Below are positions 11,814-22,655 of a stretch of DNA of 64,000 nt, one piece after another. Location of the stretch: contig OU015499.1 of NCBI GenBank assembly GCA_907164885.2, forward strand, positions 156,197,697 through 156,261,696. Reading direction: 5' to 3'. The notes below the pieces were generated by a model. It saw nothing but the letters and a program-made list of their open reading frames with translations, made no database searches and was not told the DNA's origin. Positions within the stretch are counted from its first letter, which is position 1; every line of letters begins with the position of its first letter. A program made the translations under genes and the position numbers. Origin of the DNA: Dolomedes plantarius (lineage: Eukaryota; Arthropoda; Arachnida; Araneae; Dolomedidae).

Positions 11814-12339
11814 TTACCATTTTGCCTATCTTACAATAGCTTTGAACATTAAAGTATGTTTTGTTATACTCTTTAAAATACTAGTAAAGTATATAGTAAC
11901 TTCTACACTATGTGCCAAAATATCTTTAATGGTACTCGTCTCAAGTTATCTATTTCTAAGTAAACCGCATTATGGCTGATACAGGTAGTATCCGGTAGAT
12001 ATCGTTCTGGTCGGGCGGTCCTCTACTAAACACTGGCGAGTAGCCAAAAACTGTGTTTGAAAGCAAGGTTGGATAATGATATTTTTTTCTGCTTGCATTA
12101 GTTCATAAATACACTCATGTCCATAAATTAAGAATAATGCCAGCTCCGGTAAATAAAGGTTCAGAAACAAAACGAACGTGACATATTCATAAAGCCCATT
12201 ATAAACAAAAGATAAAAATAAAACAGAGGTGTATGTATGCTACCATTCATAAAAACTACGATTTTTTTCTCCCTGGAGCAATTGTAAACATATCTCCTTT
12301 ACAAAACTTAATATTACATGGTTGGTATGATGGTAATAC
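11814..12339. other. No gene seen
   Basis: AT-rich spacer between the foldback MITE and the Tc1-like remnant; nothing recognised. Confidence 0.4.
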
Positions 12340-13363
12340 ATTGTATGCTATCCCATGTGATGAAATACAGTCCGCTACAACGCCTAGGCACTGGAGTATT
12401 AACATTATCGAGCTGATCTTGGGGAAGATTACTCCACTCACCAAGCAATGCCCTCCCAAGTTCCGGTACACATGTAGGAGGTGGTGACGGGCTGCAACTC
12501 GTCGGCCAAGCATGTCCCACATGCTCTATCGGATTCAAGTCAGTGAGAATGCCGGCCATTCCATACGGGCGATCATCCTCAGACTGAAGGCATTCGTTTA
12601 CGATGTTTGCTCGGTGAGGACGGGCGTTGTCATCCTAAACACCAAATTCCTGCGCCCATGGCATCCCTAAACAAACGTACATGTTGTTCCAGAAGGATGT
12701 CCCGATAAATGTTGGCTTGTTTCAGTGGTTCCGATTTGAACATGCAGATCTGTTCTGGAGCCCAGTATAATTCCACCCCAAACGAGCAATCATGCACACC
12801 GTAACGGTGTCGTTCAATGATGTTGTCTTGGTGGTAACGGGTACCTGGCGTTCTCCATATGAAAAGTCCGACGTGAATCAGACTGCAAGCTAAACCTGGA
12901 CTCGTTGGAAAACATACACAGAGCCCACCTGTGATGATGTCCACCATTGCATGTTTTCTACTCTAGGCTACTCCCTGACAACAGGAGTTGCCGTGAGCGG
13001 GAACACATTGACAGGCCTGCGAGAATAAGACCACTATTTCCCAAACGTCTGTACACGGTTTGCCTTGAACCGTAGTACCCGTGGCTGCAGATAGCTGACG
13101 AGGCAGGTAGGATGCTGTGCTCCGTCTGCTTCTTTTGGCAGTTTACTGCCAAATATCGGGTCTTCATTCAGCGTTGTAATTCGGGGGTGACCGTATTGTA
13201 ACGTCTACTGACATTTCCATCATCTTGGAATCGTGCCAAAGCTAGAGATGACACTGTGGGCAATTCCGAGTTCCTCGGATACTTCCATCTGAGTACGCCC
13301 ACATTCTAGGGGCCCGATAATTCTACCACGAAAAAAATTATCCACATGCGTCCTCTGTGTCAT
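12340..13363 (-). pseudogene. Tc1-like transposase, decayed
   Basis: On the minus strand the frame opens at ATG 13,363 with MTQRTHVDNFFRGRIIG and an HTH segment (ECGRTQMEVSEELGIA). Further down one reads ESRFSLQSDSRRT, VERH/IERHRYG, and near the end DLNPIEHVWDMLGRR- and LPELRRALL-like segments, read across several frame changes. This is the order of a full-length Tc1-like DD34E transposase (about 340 residues). Many frameshifts and stops mark it as dead. The closely matching family known to me is abundant in spider genomes, which supports the organism call. Terminal inverted repeats were not identified; it borders the Bel/Pao remnant starting at 13,598. Confidence 0.85.
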
Positions 13364-13597
13364 AACTATTCGGTTATGGCACTTAGCAGCTTACAGAACG
13401 CTTGTGAACAATTTTACTTCTTTGCCACCATTCTTTAAATTCCTCTCTCTTACACTCTCGTCATTGTGACGTTCTATCGGCTTCATCTGGTGGCTTCCTG
13501 TAATTTCCATATTATTCTTGAAGATGTGTATGATAATTCTACAGGTGAAATTTTTACTTTAGATTTCCTGTTCCGTGTGATTCTGAATTATCCTTAA

Positions 13598-15775
13598 TTA
13601 ATGGACAGGAGTGTATTTCATCCCAATTAAAACATCAATTTTTCCTGGTGTCCCAAAGTTTGGATCAGCTAGCACTATATCTATTGGAATGTTCAATTTT
13701 GCTACATCCATGTGATATGATGGAGTCAAATCAGTTATTTTGGATATAACTAAGAGATCCATTTGTTTTCCAAACGATCCATCTCGATTAGAAATATTAA
13801 CAATTAATTTGGAGCGGAAGTTTGTTCTACTACCATTGATACTCGAAATCAAAACACTATTCTTCTCTTTCTTCTTAGAAAATAAAAAACATAATTGAAA
13901 AAGAAATGAAGAGGGCCTGGGAAGCCATAAAGCCTGGGAAGAGAGTGTAAAGGGTAGAAGAATCTTTGAAATCTATAAAACTGTCAAACTATCCAGAATC
14001 CTTGCTGATTTTATGATAAACCAGGCCATAACGGGACATGGTTCCTTTGGTCAATACCAGAAAAGATTCCACAACAAAACCGATATATGTACCTGTGGTG
14101 TTACCCAGACGGTCGAACATTGCCCGTTTGAATGCTCACAGTTCAATAAACTGCGAGAATGCCTACCCAGAGATATTGCTAATTGGTCTAAACACAAATT
14201 CTATAATGACTATTATTGTAAGAAATATGTACGCAAAGTGGTGGGTCTTCTCTTCGAAGCGGTCTTACCACATTAGCTTTTTATTGCGGTTGTGGAATAA
14301 TCATCTTGTTTTCTTATATAGCGTCATAAGCATCAACAGTGTGGTGCCTTCGTCTTGGTCTGGTGTGTGGCAGTTCCCGAGTTCGATCCTCGGCGGTGCT
14401 GAAATGGGAAATAGCATGGTTTTATCTTGTATAGGCACTTGCTTAATCAGGTTTGAGTTGTACGTAAGTCAATGTCTTGGGTGCGGCTGCTCCGGGGCTC
14501 AATACTGGTCGGTGCAACTTGTTTTGGTTTTGCCAATAGTTCAAAATGTTAATAGCACTCATTATTCGCGGGCTCTGTTAATTAAGAAATGGTTCTCTCA
14601 GGAAGTTGTTGTGGTAAGTCATTTATAGTTCGGAAAACAGAACCGTTTGATGTTGTTTTGGGATTGGCAATGGAAAGAAAAAAAAGAAATTTAACGGTCT
14701 TTCTTGGCCATTGGGTTATGCTTGAGTCTCGGTGATGCTTTGGCTTTTCGGCGTTGCCTACAACTTTGTTACTAATTTAACTGTACTAATTTTGGTGATA
14801 GGTTCTAGTTGGTTGGCCACTGCGTGTCTGATGGTGGACTGTCAGGTCGGTGGTCGCTAGGTCGGATGTCTGTGTGTTGGTGCCTTATAACTGTTCTAGT
14901 TAGGGGGCGTGAAGGTTATTGTTTCTTCTCTTTCTTCGTTCCTAACAAATTCGCAAAGTCTGTAGTGATAAGGGAAGATTGAGAACCACTATCCAATATA
15001 GCACGGACTGGTACCGTTTTCCGAAACTTATTCTCAATGTATACGACACAAGTGGAGCGAAGCACTCTCTTTCCCGAGCGTTTTTCCAAGGTACCGTTAC
15101 AGAAGGTCTGTGACCTTTGATCTTCGCTAGCCGTAGTCCCTTTGTTCTTATCTTCTGTTACTATAGTAGGCGAATGTGCAAATGGCAAAGTCTTACTGGG
15201 ATGACTTATGCAAAGGTATTTGCCATTAGGCCTCTCTTTGACCTCTGAACTGTAGTGCAATAAGGAGTTGTGTTTCGCTTTAGAAATAGAACAGTAGCGA
15301 GTTGAAGGACATTTAGCCGTTTTGTGCTGACTGCTCAAACAATTTAGACAAAGATTATTTCTTTTTACAATGTCATATCTCTCACGTTCGTTAAGTTTTA
15401 AGAAAGAACTGCACTTAAAATTGGATGATACATTTTGCATAAAACACATACATTGTTATGAGTAAAATTGTTGGATTTCATTAACAACGATTTTTGTTTT
15501 GGATTTCGATCAAAGACAGACTTAGGTTTCACAGACATGTTTTTCATAATTTTTTCTAACATCTGAGAACTCTTTTCTATGAAAAAGTTAGGTCATCTAA
15601 CTTGGGAACCTTGTTAGAGCTTTATTTCAATTTGTATTGCTTCCTACTTTCCTAATTGAGTTTTTGAAGCACAATATTTAAAATTAATGCATCAGACAGA
15701 TAGTTTCTGTCATATTCCAAGACCTTTAGCTCACGAATATTTTTCTTTGCATTATCTGCCAAGTTTCTTAAATGT
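13598..15775 (-). pseudogene. Bel/Pao retrotransposon: gag zinc knuckle and protease part
   Basis: Minus strand, in protein order: a gag segment from 15,775 containing NLADNAKKNIRELKVLEYDR-like sequence; a double zinc knuckle (CLNCLSSQHKTAKC then a C/H-rich LLHY segment, 15,449 region); then VRAILDSGSQSSLIT, the active-site D-S-G of the Pao aspartic protease (DUF1758). After the interruption by a LINE (13,875-14,922) the protease domain continues as SINGSRTNFRSKL through DPNFGTPGKIDVLIG and stops at 13,598. Frame breaks occur in the gag part. Reverse transcriptase, RNase H and integrase are absent. The upstream gag half lies at 20,819-21,388. Confidence 0.8.
13875..14922 (+). mobile_element. 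5'-truncated LINE inserted in the Bel/Pao remnant
   Basis: A 1,048-bp insertion flanked by a perfect 15-bp duplication, ttcttctctttcttc, at 13,860-13,874 and 14,923-14,937. The left part encodes the C-terminus of a LINE ORF2 (14,013-14,276): ITGHGSFGQYQKRF, then CTCGVTQTVEHCPFEC, the usual C-C-H-C finger. The rest is 3' untranslated sequence. The variable-length duplication fits target-primed reverse transcription. No poly-A tail is visible. Confidence 0.85.
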
Positions 15776-17190
15776 TATGTTTTAATTTGTTATTATTATT
15801 ATTATTATTATTTTCCCCTCTTTACCTTGTTGGTTGGCTCCCCCCATAAAGACAATCAAAATTTGGAATAAGTTTAACAGGTTAAAGGCCTGATCGCATA
15901 GATTTTAGTTTCTTTTGTTTCTCTAACTCCATAAAGACAAACACACAGAAATAAACTTAAATGCAGTTTTAGAGGAAAGTACAAATTTATTTAATAGCCA
16001 TTAGGCCAACTAACTTGATTTACACAACTTATGTATATGACTACATATAGCAACACCTCTTCCCCTCTCTAGGAATTTTACAAAACACTCTAAGGGAGGT
16101 ATCATTGAGAGCAACTTGGCTAACACACTGGCCTTTCCTAAAATTCACAACATAATTTACCCCTTTTGAAAAGGTTACTTCATCATATAATATATATACG
16201 TAAAAACAAGTTAAATCATATCAGTACTCTACATATTAATAACACACAAAACCAAATAGAAAGGTGGCTGATGGATTTCGTCCCTAACCTTAGAGGAAGC
16301 AAAAGTATTTAGCTTAATCCGCTTTATCATTCTATGAGCTCAAAAAAAATATTTAAAAAAAACTCAAATGATAAAATTAAAGAAATAAAATAAAAATTAC
16401 GAACTCCCGGGTTTAGCTGAAAGAGACTTAAGAGAAAAGGAAATTAAGGATGAGAAATAAAAGAGAAAAGAATTTTGGCTGACCAGCATACTAAGTTATA
16501 AGGCCCAATCGGGCACCTCCTTCAGGTTCATTCGCTCTTTTGAGATGTTCATCTTCGATAAAGAGATGCGGAACAGCTAGTAGGTAGGGAGAGATGTTTC
16601 CTTCACGGGAATCGGTGGAGCGAAAAAAACTTCTCTCTCTCTCCTCTCTCAGGAAAACTTTGACGCATGCGCTCGAACAGAAGAGAGACAACATATAGTT
16701 CTACCTGGCGCCTTGTACTGGGGTTCCGCGAAAGCACTCTGGACACCCCAATTTGAATTTTTAGCACAGAAGTTAGAGGAATAATTTTCTTACTTTTCAA
16801 TTTTCCTTCCGAGACGTTATTTTTCCACAATACTCCTCTTCTAGCGCCGCGTACTGATAACGTGCGAAGCGACGACTGACCGGACCTTGTATCACTGCGC
16901 GGGGACCCCCTTTTCCCGGGCTCAAGATTGGAAAACTCATCTACATTCCTTTCGCCTGTGCATCTCATCCCGCACATCCAGGGAATCGGTGTACCGGATG
17001 GTATAACGAAATGGTGAGGACTTAGTATTACATGCAGATACATGCTTAGCATTACATGCTTATAGTATTACATGCAGACTTAAGTAGTAGATAGCATAGA
17101 AGTTTAAAGAATATTCAGCTTTTAAGGCCAGACAAGAAATTACTATTATTTTTATTTATTTAACTAGCTAGCCTGTATTAACAACTGAAA
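15776..17190. other. Unclassified GC-richer block, probably retroelement
   Basis: This block separates the two halves of the Bel/Pao gag together with the LTR element next to it. It starts with an (ATT)n run at 15,790-15,812. The part at 16,490-17,050 is much richer in GC than its surroundings and contains a tggcgccttgtactgg word resembling a primer-binding site. Minus-strand open frames here (16,491-16,694, 16,603-17,052) match nothing I know. A degenerate LTR region is my best guess. Confidence 0.35.
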
Positions 17191-17372
17191 GGGCTTGTTC
17201 ACATAGGAGTCCGTTGCGTTACGTTAAGGAAAATATGACGTTGAGACGAAAATAAACCTATCATAGGCGTCAAAAATTTGCTAATCGTTTGGAGGCATAT
17301 GAATGGTTTATTTTCGTCTCAACGTCATCTTTTCCTTAACGCAACGCAACGGACTCCTATGTGAACAGGCCC
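17191..17372. mobile_element. Foldback MITE, copy 2 (core inverted)
   Basis: Same long inverted repeats as the copies at 11,630 and 22,899, but the unique core lies in the opposite orientation (gctaatcgttt instead of aaacgattagc). Flanks are aaa and taa. Confidence 0.8.
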
Positions 17373-17451
17373 TAAATCCACCAGCCAAACTCAGCCACCT
17401 TATTAATTTTTAAATGCACATACCTCTAAATTATACACACACACACACATT

Positions 17452-17454
<3 letters not shown>

Positions 17455-17513
<59 letters not shown>
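17455..17513. repeat. (TA)n microsatellite, left of LTR element
   Basis: TA repeat broken by the LTR element; the other part is at 20,608-20,680. Confidence 0.9.
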
Positions 17514-17517
<4 letters not shown>

Positions 17518-18027
17518 GGATGCCTCCTTTAGATTGGGCTAAACTAGTCGTCTGCTATAACCAATCTAGCACCCCACATTTAATACATACACTCAGGATG
17601 ACTCATAAATAGTCTCTCACTAACAATAACAATAGACATTTATTTGCTTGACACCACAATTCACACTCATAACATTTAACATATAGTAGTTGACCTTTCA
17701 GTAATAACAGTATTGCCAAGAACTCTAACGTTTGGACTTCTGAAGTCACTGAGACTTCTACAGCACGGGAGCTCAATATCGCTTCCCTGCGGCCCGTAGC
17801 TACAAGCTAGGCCCAATCCCCGGGGTGTCTTTCCCCGTTCTCGCTTAGGAGCACCGTCCTTTGACACTAGCGCACGAGAGCCTCTGCCCTTCGTCGCCTC
17901 CAAAACTTATCTCTCCTCAAACATTTTCTCCCAGTTCACCTCTAGGAATTCTGGAAGCGCTGTCGTCGCATAACGTACGCGGCGGCATACTGCTCATAGC
18001 CGGAGCCCTGGGATAATACAATCCCCA
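17514..18027 (-). repeat. 3' LTR
   Basis: 514 bp, identical by eye to the copy at 20,094-20,607. The small open frame inside it is repeated in the other LTR and is not considered a gene. Confidence 0.92.
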
Positions 18028-18419
18028 TAACTCGGCCGTCTTGACAATTGCTGACGTCCTCGGCAGCGTTATGCCTCGTCATCGTCAGTTCTGGCCCACA
18101 GAATAGCACAGACGAAACAAAACAATGAAATAAAAAGAAAGTTTACAGTCGGTCATGGCTCTTTTCTGAAAGTCTAGTCTGAGCCAGTGGACTACAGTTT
18201 ACTGTAATACTTACACAAAAAACACAGGTACACCACGTTTAAATTACGATGCACAATTCATCTTTAACTGTAACACTTAAGTCGTTGAAAACACCAATGA
18301 AACACTAGTCACACCAAGTTTGTGTTTAAATGCGTATCTTGTCACTTAAATCATGGCGCTATCAAACATGCACTCACAAACAAAACACTTAGTCTTCCGT
18401 ACATCGGTGACACTTAGGG

Positions 18420-19802
18420 CTACCAATAGGGCCAAACACAACCCTTGCATACCATATCGCTCTTTACGACACTTAACTGATGACACTTTCTTCTCACACA
18501 CTTCCCGATCACAAGCTGAGCACACTCTTTAGGTGGATTGCCAAAATCTGAAGAAGTTTGAAGTATGATAACCAACACTATTTTATACTCTTGAGTATAT
18601 CGGTTCAACACTTTCGAGTCTGGGACGCATTTTGCAGACTCAGAGCAAAATTTCACAACCATTTCCGAAGATCCTTCACTCAAACTTGCTGGTATTTCGG
18701 AATCTATGGCCTTTACACTACGTCGTTCCCATTCACTACGAATCACTCTTCCTCCCCTCTCCTTAGCATTAATTTCACTTGCAACATCCAAAGAAATTCC
18801 TTCCATTACCTCAAAACCACAAATTTTTCTTTCCTCCTCCTTCTTCCAAACACAGCAACTATCATCTTTCCCTAAGGGAATCTTTTCCGATCCCTCAGTC
18901 ACGCACGTTTCCCTTATTCCGTCGTGGGGTGGTTTTGTAAATTCGATGACACCTGTCATACACAGTGGTCGAAACCGTGCAAGCCTCTTCTGCGTCTCAA
19001 TACTATTTTCGCCCTCAACTTTCGGAGGAGTATCTGCAGAACTTTCTCCCTCGCTCGTAAATTCGGACACGGTTCTCTCGGTGTCACATTTCAGCAGGGC
19101 ATCGCCGTTCTCGCTCGGAGTGGGTGTCGAAAGTTCACTGAACTTTGAAGAAAGCAATTCTCCGTTCCCTCTTTGAGATAGGGGTGTGGGGTCTGCGGTT
19201 GCTGATAAGCTCATCTTTTCGGCTTGAAAATATTCTCGCTGATCGGCTGTGGGGTTCACATATTCCCGCTGCTGGCTTGGGCGAATTTCGGGCCCACTTT
19301 GTTGATTCACACTCGTGAAAACAACATCAGATACTCGAAAATATCTCTCTTGGCTGCACAAATAATTATCTGCACCTTTGTCCGTACTAAGTACAGACAC
19401 ACTATCCGAGTTTGTTTTTGGCACTAACTGTCGTTCTGATCCTAGTATTTCCAGTTCGCGTTCAATCTCAGCCATCTTGCGTTGAAACTCAATTTCCTCG
19501 GCTGCCATTTTGCGATCAAACGCAATTCTTTCGACTGCCATTCTACGCTCGAACTCAACTCTCTCGGCTGCGATTTTCTCCAGCCTCTGTTTCTCAGCTT
19601 CTTTTTCAGTTTCAATGGCTTCGAGCTCCTCTCTCTCTTCCCTGATCGAATTAAGGAGATTCTCGATGTAAACATCGTCACAATCTGATGTTTTAACCAG
19701 GGCGATTAATTGCTCAACCTCTGGTTTATCTGGGACCTCTAGGCACAGTTCGTCTACTAAAGTCACCAGGTCTATTATTCTCGCTTGCTCCAGATATGCC
19801 AT
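18420..19802 (-). CDS. Gag-like protein of the LTR element
   Basis: A 460-residue uninterrupted frame that starts at ATG 19,802, about 290 bp inside the 5' LTR, which is where gag should begin. The N-terminus (MAYLEQARIIDLVTLVDELC) resembles the first residues of gag-like proteins of Ty3/gypsy-type elements in spider genomes, as I recall them. Residues about 70-125 are a charged coiled coil built of repeated FxRKMAxExIxF units. The rest is Ser/Glu-rich and low in recognisable domains. No CCHC zinc knuckle is present, and the frame ends at a TAG with no pol behind it. The intact frame together with identical LTRs suggests a recent insertion. What the C-terminal 100 residues do is unknown. Confidence 0.8.
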   Translation of the reverse strand: MAYLEQARIIDLVTLVDELCLEVPDKPEVEQLIALVKTSDCDDVYIENLLNSIREEREELEAIETEKEAEKQRLEKIAAERVEFERRMAVERIAFDRKMAAEEIEFQRKMAEIERELEILGSERQLVPKTNSDSVSVLSTDKGADNYLCSQERYFRVSDVVFTSVNQQSGPEIRPSQQREYVNPTADQREYFQAEKMSLSATADPTPLSQRGNGELLSSKFSELSTPTPSENGDALLKCDTERTVSEFTSEGESSADTPPKVEGENSIETQKRLARFRPLCMTGVIEFTKPPHDGIRETCVTEGSEKIPLGKDDSCCVWKKEEERKICGFEVMEGISLDVASEINAKERGGRVIRSEWERRSVKAIDSEIPASLSEGSSEMVVKFCSESAKCVPDSKVLNRYTQEYKIVLVIILQTSSDFGNPPKECAQLVIGKCVRRKCHQLSVVKSDMVCKGCVWPYW

Positions 19803-20093
19803 TTTAGAAATTCTTCACACGTAAGATTCTGCGTTTCATCCGTTCAGTCCGGGGCACAATTTCAACTCGGTTTCACAATTTTAAATTACGCAAACGTCAC
19901 AAATGTCTCACTTAACAATTCGTACCGTTCGTGGCACTTCACGCTTTCACTCGCGTTCACAAAACTTTTAACTCACACAAAGTCGCTTCAATGGCCATCA
20001 CTCACCGCACTTCTCACTTTGTGGGATCACTTATCGCACTTGGACGTCCCTTTTCGCACTTGGGCATCACGTATCGCACTTCTGGCGCCAATA

Positions 20094-20604
20094 TGTGGGA
20101 TGCCTCCTTTAGATTGGGCTAAACTAGTCGTCTGCTATAACCAATCTAGCACCCCACATTTAATACATACACTCAGGATGACTCATAAATAGTCTCTCAC
20201 TAACAATAACAATAGACATTTATTTGCTTGACACCACAATTCACACTCATAACATTTAACATATAGTAGTTGACCTTTCAGTAATAACAGTATTGCCAAG
20301 AACTCTAACGTTTGGACTTCTGAAGTCACTGAGACTTCTACAGCACGGGAGCTCAATATCGCTTCCCTGCGGCCCGTAGCTACAAGCTAGGCCCAATCCC
20401 CGGGGTGTCTTTCCCCGTTCTCGCTTAGGAGCACCGTCCTTTGACACTAGCGCACGAGAGCCTCTGCCCTTCGTCGCCTCCAAAACTTATCTCTCCTCAA
20501 ACATTTTCTCCCAGTTCACCTCTAGGAATTCTGGAAGCGCTGTCGTCGCATAACGTACGCGGCGGCATACTGCTCATAGCCGGAGCCCTGGGATAATACA
20601 ATCC

Positions 20605-20607
<3 letters not shown>
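20094..20607 (-). repeat. 5' LTR
   Basis: 514 bp, flanked outside by TA repeat and inside by the primer-binding-site candidate at about 20,073-20,090. Confidence 0.92.

Positions 20608-20680
<73 letters not shown>
20608..20680. repeat. (TA)n microsatellite, right of LTR element
   Basis: Continuation of the TA tract split by the LTR element. Confidence 0.9.
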
Positions 20681-20684
<4 letters not shown>

Positions 20685-20818
20685 TTTCAACTACTTATAC
20701 TCTTTTTTTTAAGTCTTACATATCAATTACTCATAGCACGGTTTACTGAATTATATACAAACACTTACATGGAGATTATTTAATAACCACCTTGGGATAA
20801 TTAATTATAACAACATAA

Positions 20819-21388
20819 TTAATTATAACATAAGTTTGTAGCAGACTCATGAGTTAACCTTTCTGCATCTAAAATGGCATTTATATGGATTTCTACAATT
20901 ACTCTGTTGTTTTCATACCTTTCGTCTAAAGCCTTAAATAATGAGGAGAACGTGTCATCTGTGGTTTGTAAGTCTTTCTGAGCACCGGTTAAAGATGCAT
21001 TTAAATAGTGAAGTTTCTGAGCTTCCGATAGCTGATCATTTAAAGTTATGATGTTATTAAACTGCAATTTGAAGGTACTCTACTCTTCATAATTCCCCGA
21101 GAATTTCGGAAGTGGGATTTCAGGCAGTTTAATGTTCATGGATTGAGCAGCAGTATTATTTGGACTCGTTGAAATCGAAGTGTTACTCTGTTCTAATTTT
21201 TTAGGGTATGATTTCACTTTAAATCGAAGTCCAACAATATTTTCATTATATTCCCCACTAGCTTTAATTTCCGCCTCTTAATCTTTTTCAGCAGTAATAG
21301 CATCTTCTATTTCTACGCTCAAAGAGTTCAAAGAATTTTCTTTATTCGCTAATTGATCTAGAATTTCTAAAAATTCTTCCATTTTCAT
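20819..21388 (-). pseudogene. Bel/Pao retrotransposon: gag N-terminal half
   Basis: Minus strand from an ATG at 21,388. It reads MKMEEFLEILDQLANKEN, a linker with a stop, then LPEIPLPKFSGNYEE, QFNNIITLNDQLSEAQKLHY and LDERYENNRVIVEIHINAIL, which is the DUF1759 gag domain of Pao-type elements. The match ends abruptly near 20,820, and the next part of the same protein resumes at 15,775. It therefore belongs with the remnant at 13,598-15,775; about 5 kb of younger DNA separates the halves. Stops in the linker show the copy was already inactive. Confidence 0.8.
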
Positions 21389-21737
21389 TACTATTGATCT
21401 CTATAAAATTGTATCCTTCGTTTTTGTTTTAGTAATGCTTGTTCGTATAGAAGAATGCTTTGTTTAAGTTTTGCAAGATGATTCCTGTTATGAAATTAAC
21501 TTGTGTATATCCGTAGAATCAAAAATTACATGCGAAGTACATAAATATAAATATACGAACAGCGAAAAGTTTCCGACCTTGTAGTAGAATGTCAGAAGTT
21601 GTAATCCTTGTGGTGTTTATCCAAAAGGCAAAGGAAGTCACAAATTGAAACTGTTCTGGACGCTGGTCGCTTCGGCTCGACGGACCAAAATGGTAGGTCG
21701 GTTAATGGACTATAGTTCCATAATTTTCTAATTCTGC

Positions 21738-21915
21738 TAGTGGCGCACCCAGGATTTTTACTTGGGGCCGAGATGAATGGATAAAAATATTTATAATGCA
21801 TGGGGGGGGGGGGTCGAGATGAACGAATAAAAATATTTATAATGCAAAATCTTTATTTCTACTTCTTTGGGGGGGGGGGCAGGGCCACCTGGGCCCCTCC
21901 CTGGGTGCGCCACTG
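21738..21915. mobile_element. hAT-type MITE, second copy
   Basis: Ends tagtggcgcacccagg and cctgggtgcgccactg, with a perfect 8-bp duplication aattctgc at 21,730-21,737 and 21,916-21,923. Same family as 6,330-6,512. Confidence 0.9.
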
Positions 21916-21923
21916 AATTCTGC

Positions 21924-22655
21924 AATGTCTCTTTACTGATTTTATTAACAACACAAATGACATAACAAGTAAATGATTAGCCCTATGGCAAGACATATGC
22001 AGACCATATTGCGTAGCGACAACCTTCGCCTGTGGTCGGCAAGCTACTGCCGGTGATAGTCAAAGATGCGTATCACGTGATCACGCGGGGGGAGCGCTCG
22101 GCTTTAGGCACGTCAATACGCAACAATAAATTTCCCCTGAAAAAAGAACAAATATCGAAAGTTGTCGTCATTGCACACAGCTAAGGGACACGGGAAATAA
22201 ATTAATATAAAAAATCCTAAAATGATTTGGCATCTCTGATTTAGAAGGTTATTGTGCAAGGGTTCTCATAATTGGCTATTTTAATATGCTTATCGCCTAC
22301 TGGGCAGCGTTTGGCAAAGTACCATTCAAAACTGAATAATATTTATTGTTTTTCTCGTTAAAAACGGCGTTTCCAGGTGTAATTTTTAATCATAAATCGC
22401 AGATTTTAAATAAACTAAGTTTTACATAGTAGGAATTTTGTTAAGTATGAACAGGTTTCGAGCAAAAGTATTCGCAAAACAGAGGTCATGTTAATCTCCA
22501 TAGGGTTTCTTAGTTTTGCTCTCCAAAGGTGTCCAAGATGGCCGCCTCACTCCGATGGTGTATAAAAACTATTCCCATTGATGCTTTTCTTTTTTCACAA
22601 ATACTAGAACTATAAAGTCAATCATAGAAGAAAGGACCTATTATTATATGAAAAG
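21924..22655. other. No gene seen; degenerate repeats
   Basis: Contains gtggtcggcaagctactgcc near 22,030, reminiscent of a hAT terminus, but no partner end was secured. A YY1/TATA-like pair lies at 22,533-22,567. Confidence 0.35.
22533..22567 (+). promoter_or_regulatory. YY1-like site followed by TATA-like box
   Basis: caagatggccgcc at 22,533 resembles a YY1 site and tataaaa starts at 22,561. It lies about 1.4 kb upstream of the first P4HA coding exon, but repeats surround it, so it may belong to a transposon. Confidence 0.2.

Larger units (their letters stand above)
17514..20607 (-). mobile_element. Gag-only LTR retrotransposon with identical LTRs
   Basis: A 3,094-bp element on the minus strand. 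Two 514-bp direct repeats (17,514-18,027 and 20,094-20,607) bound 2,066 bp of internal DNA. Read on the minus strand each LTR starts TGGGGATTG and ends CATCCCACA, so it has the expected TG...CA ends. Comparing them line by line I find no difference. Three bases inside the 5' LTR lies tggcgccagaagtgcgat, a likely primer-binding site. Only a gag-like open frame is present; protease, reverse transcriptase and integrase are missing, so movement would need proteins from a related element. It sits inside a TA microsatellite, so the target duplication cannot be defined. No clear polypurine tract is seen before the 3' LTR. Confidence 0.9.

Noticed and set aside
14338..14405. tRNA-like T-arm (cccgagttcgatcctcgg) in the LINE insertion
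   Set aside because: No A box, acceptor stem or anticodon arm at the right distance; it lies in the LINE 3' region.
17676..17903. 75-codon minus-strand open frame, repeated at 20,256-20,483
   Set aside because: It lies wholly inside the LTR and repeats only because the LTR does; no protein family resemblance.
18558..19688. Several long plus-strand open frames
   Set aside because: They are antisense shadows of the gag frame of the LTR element.
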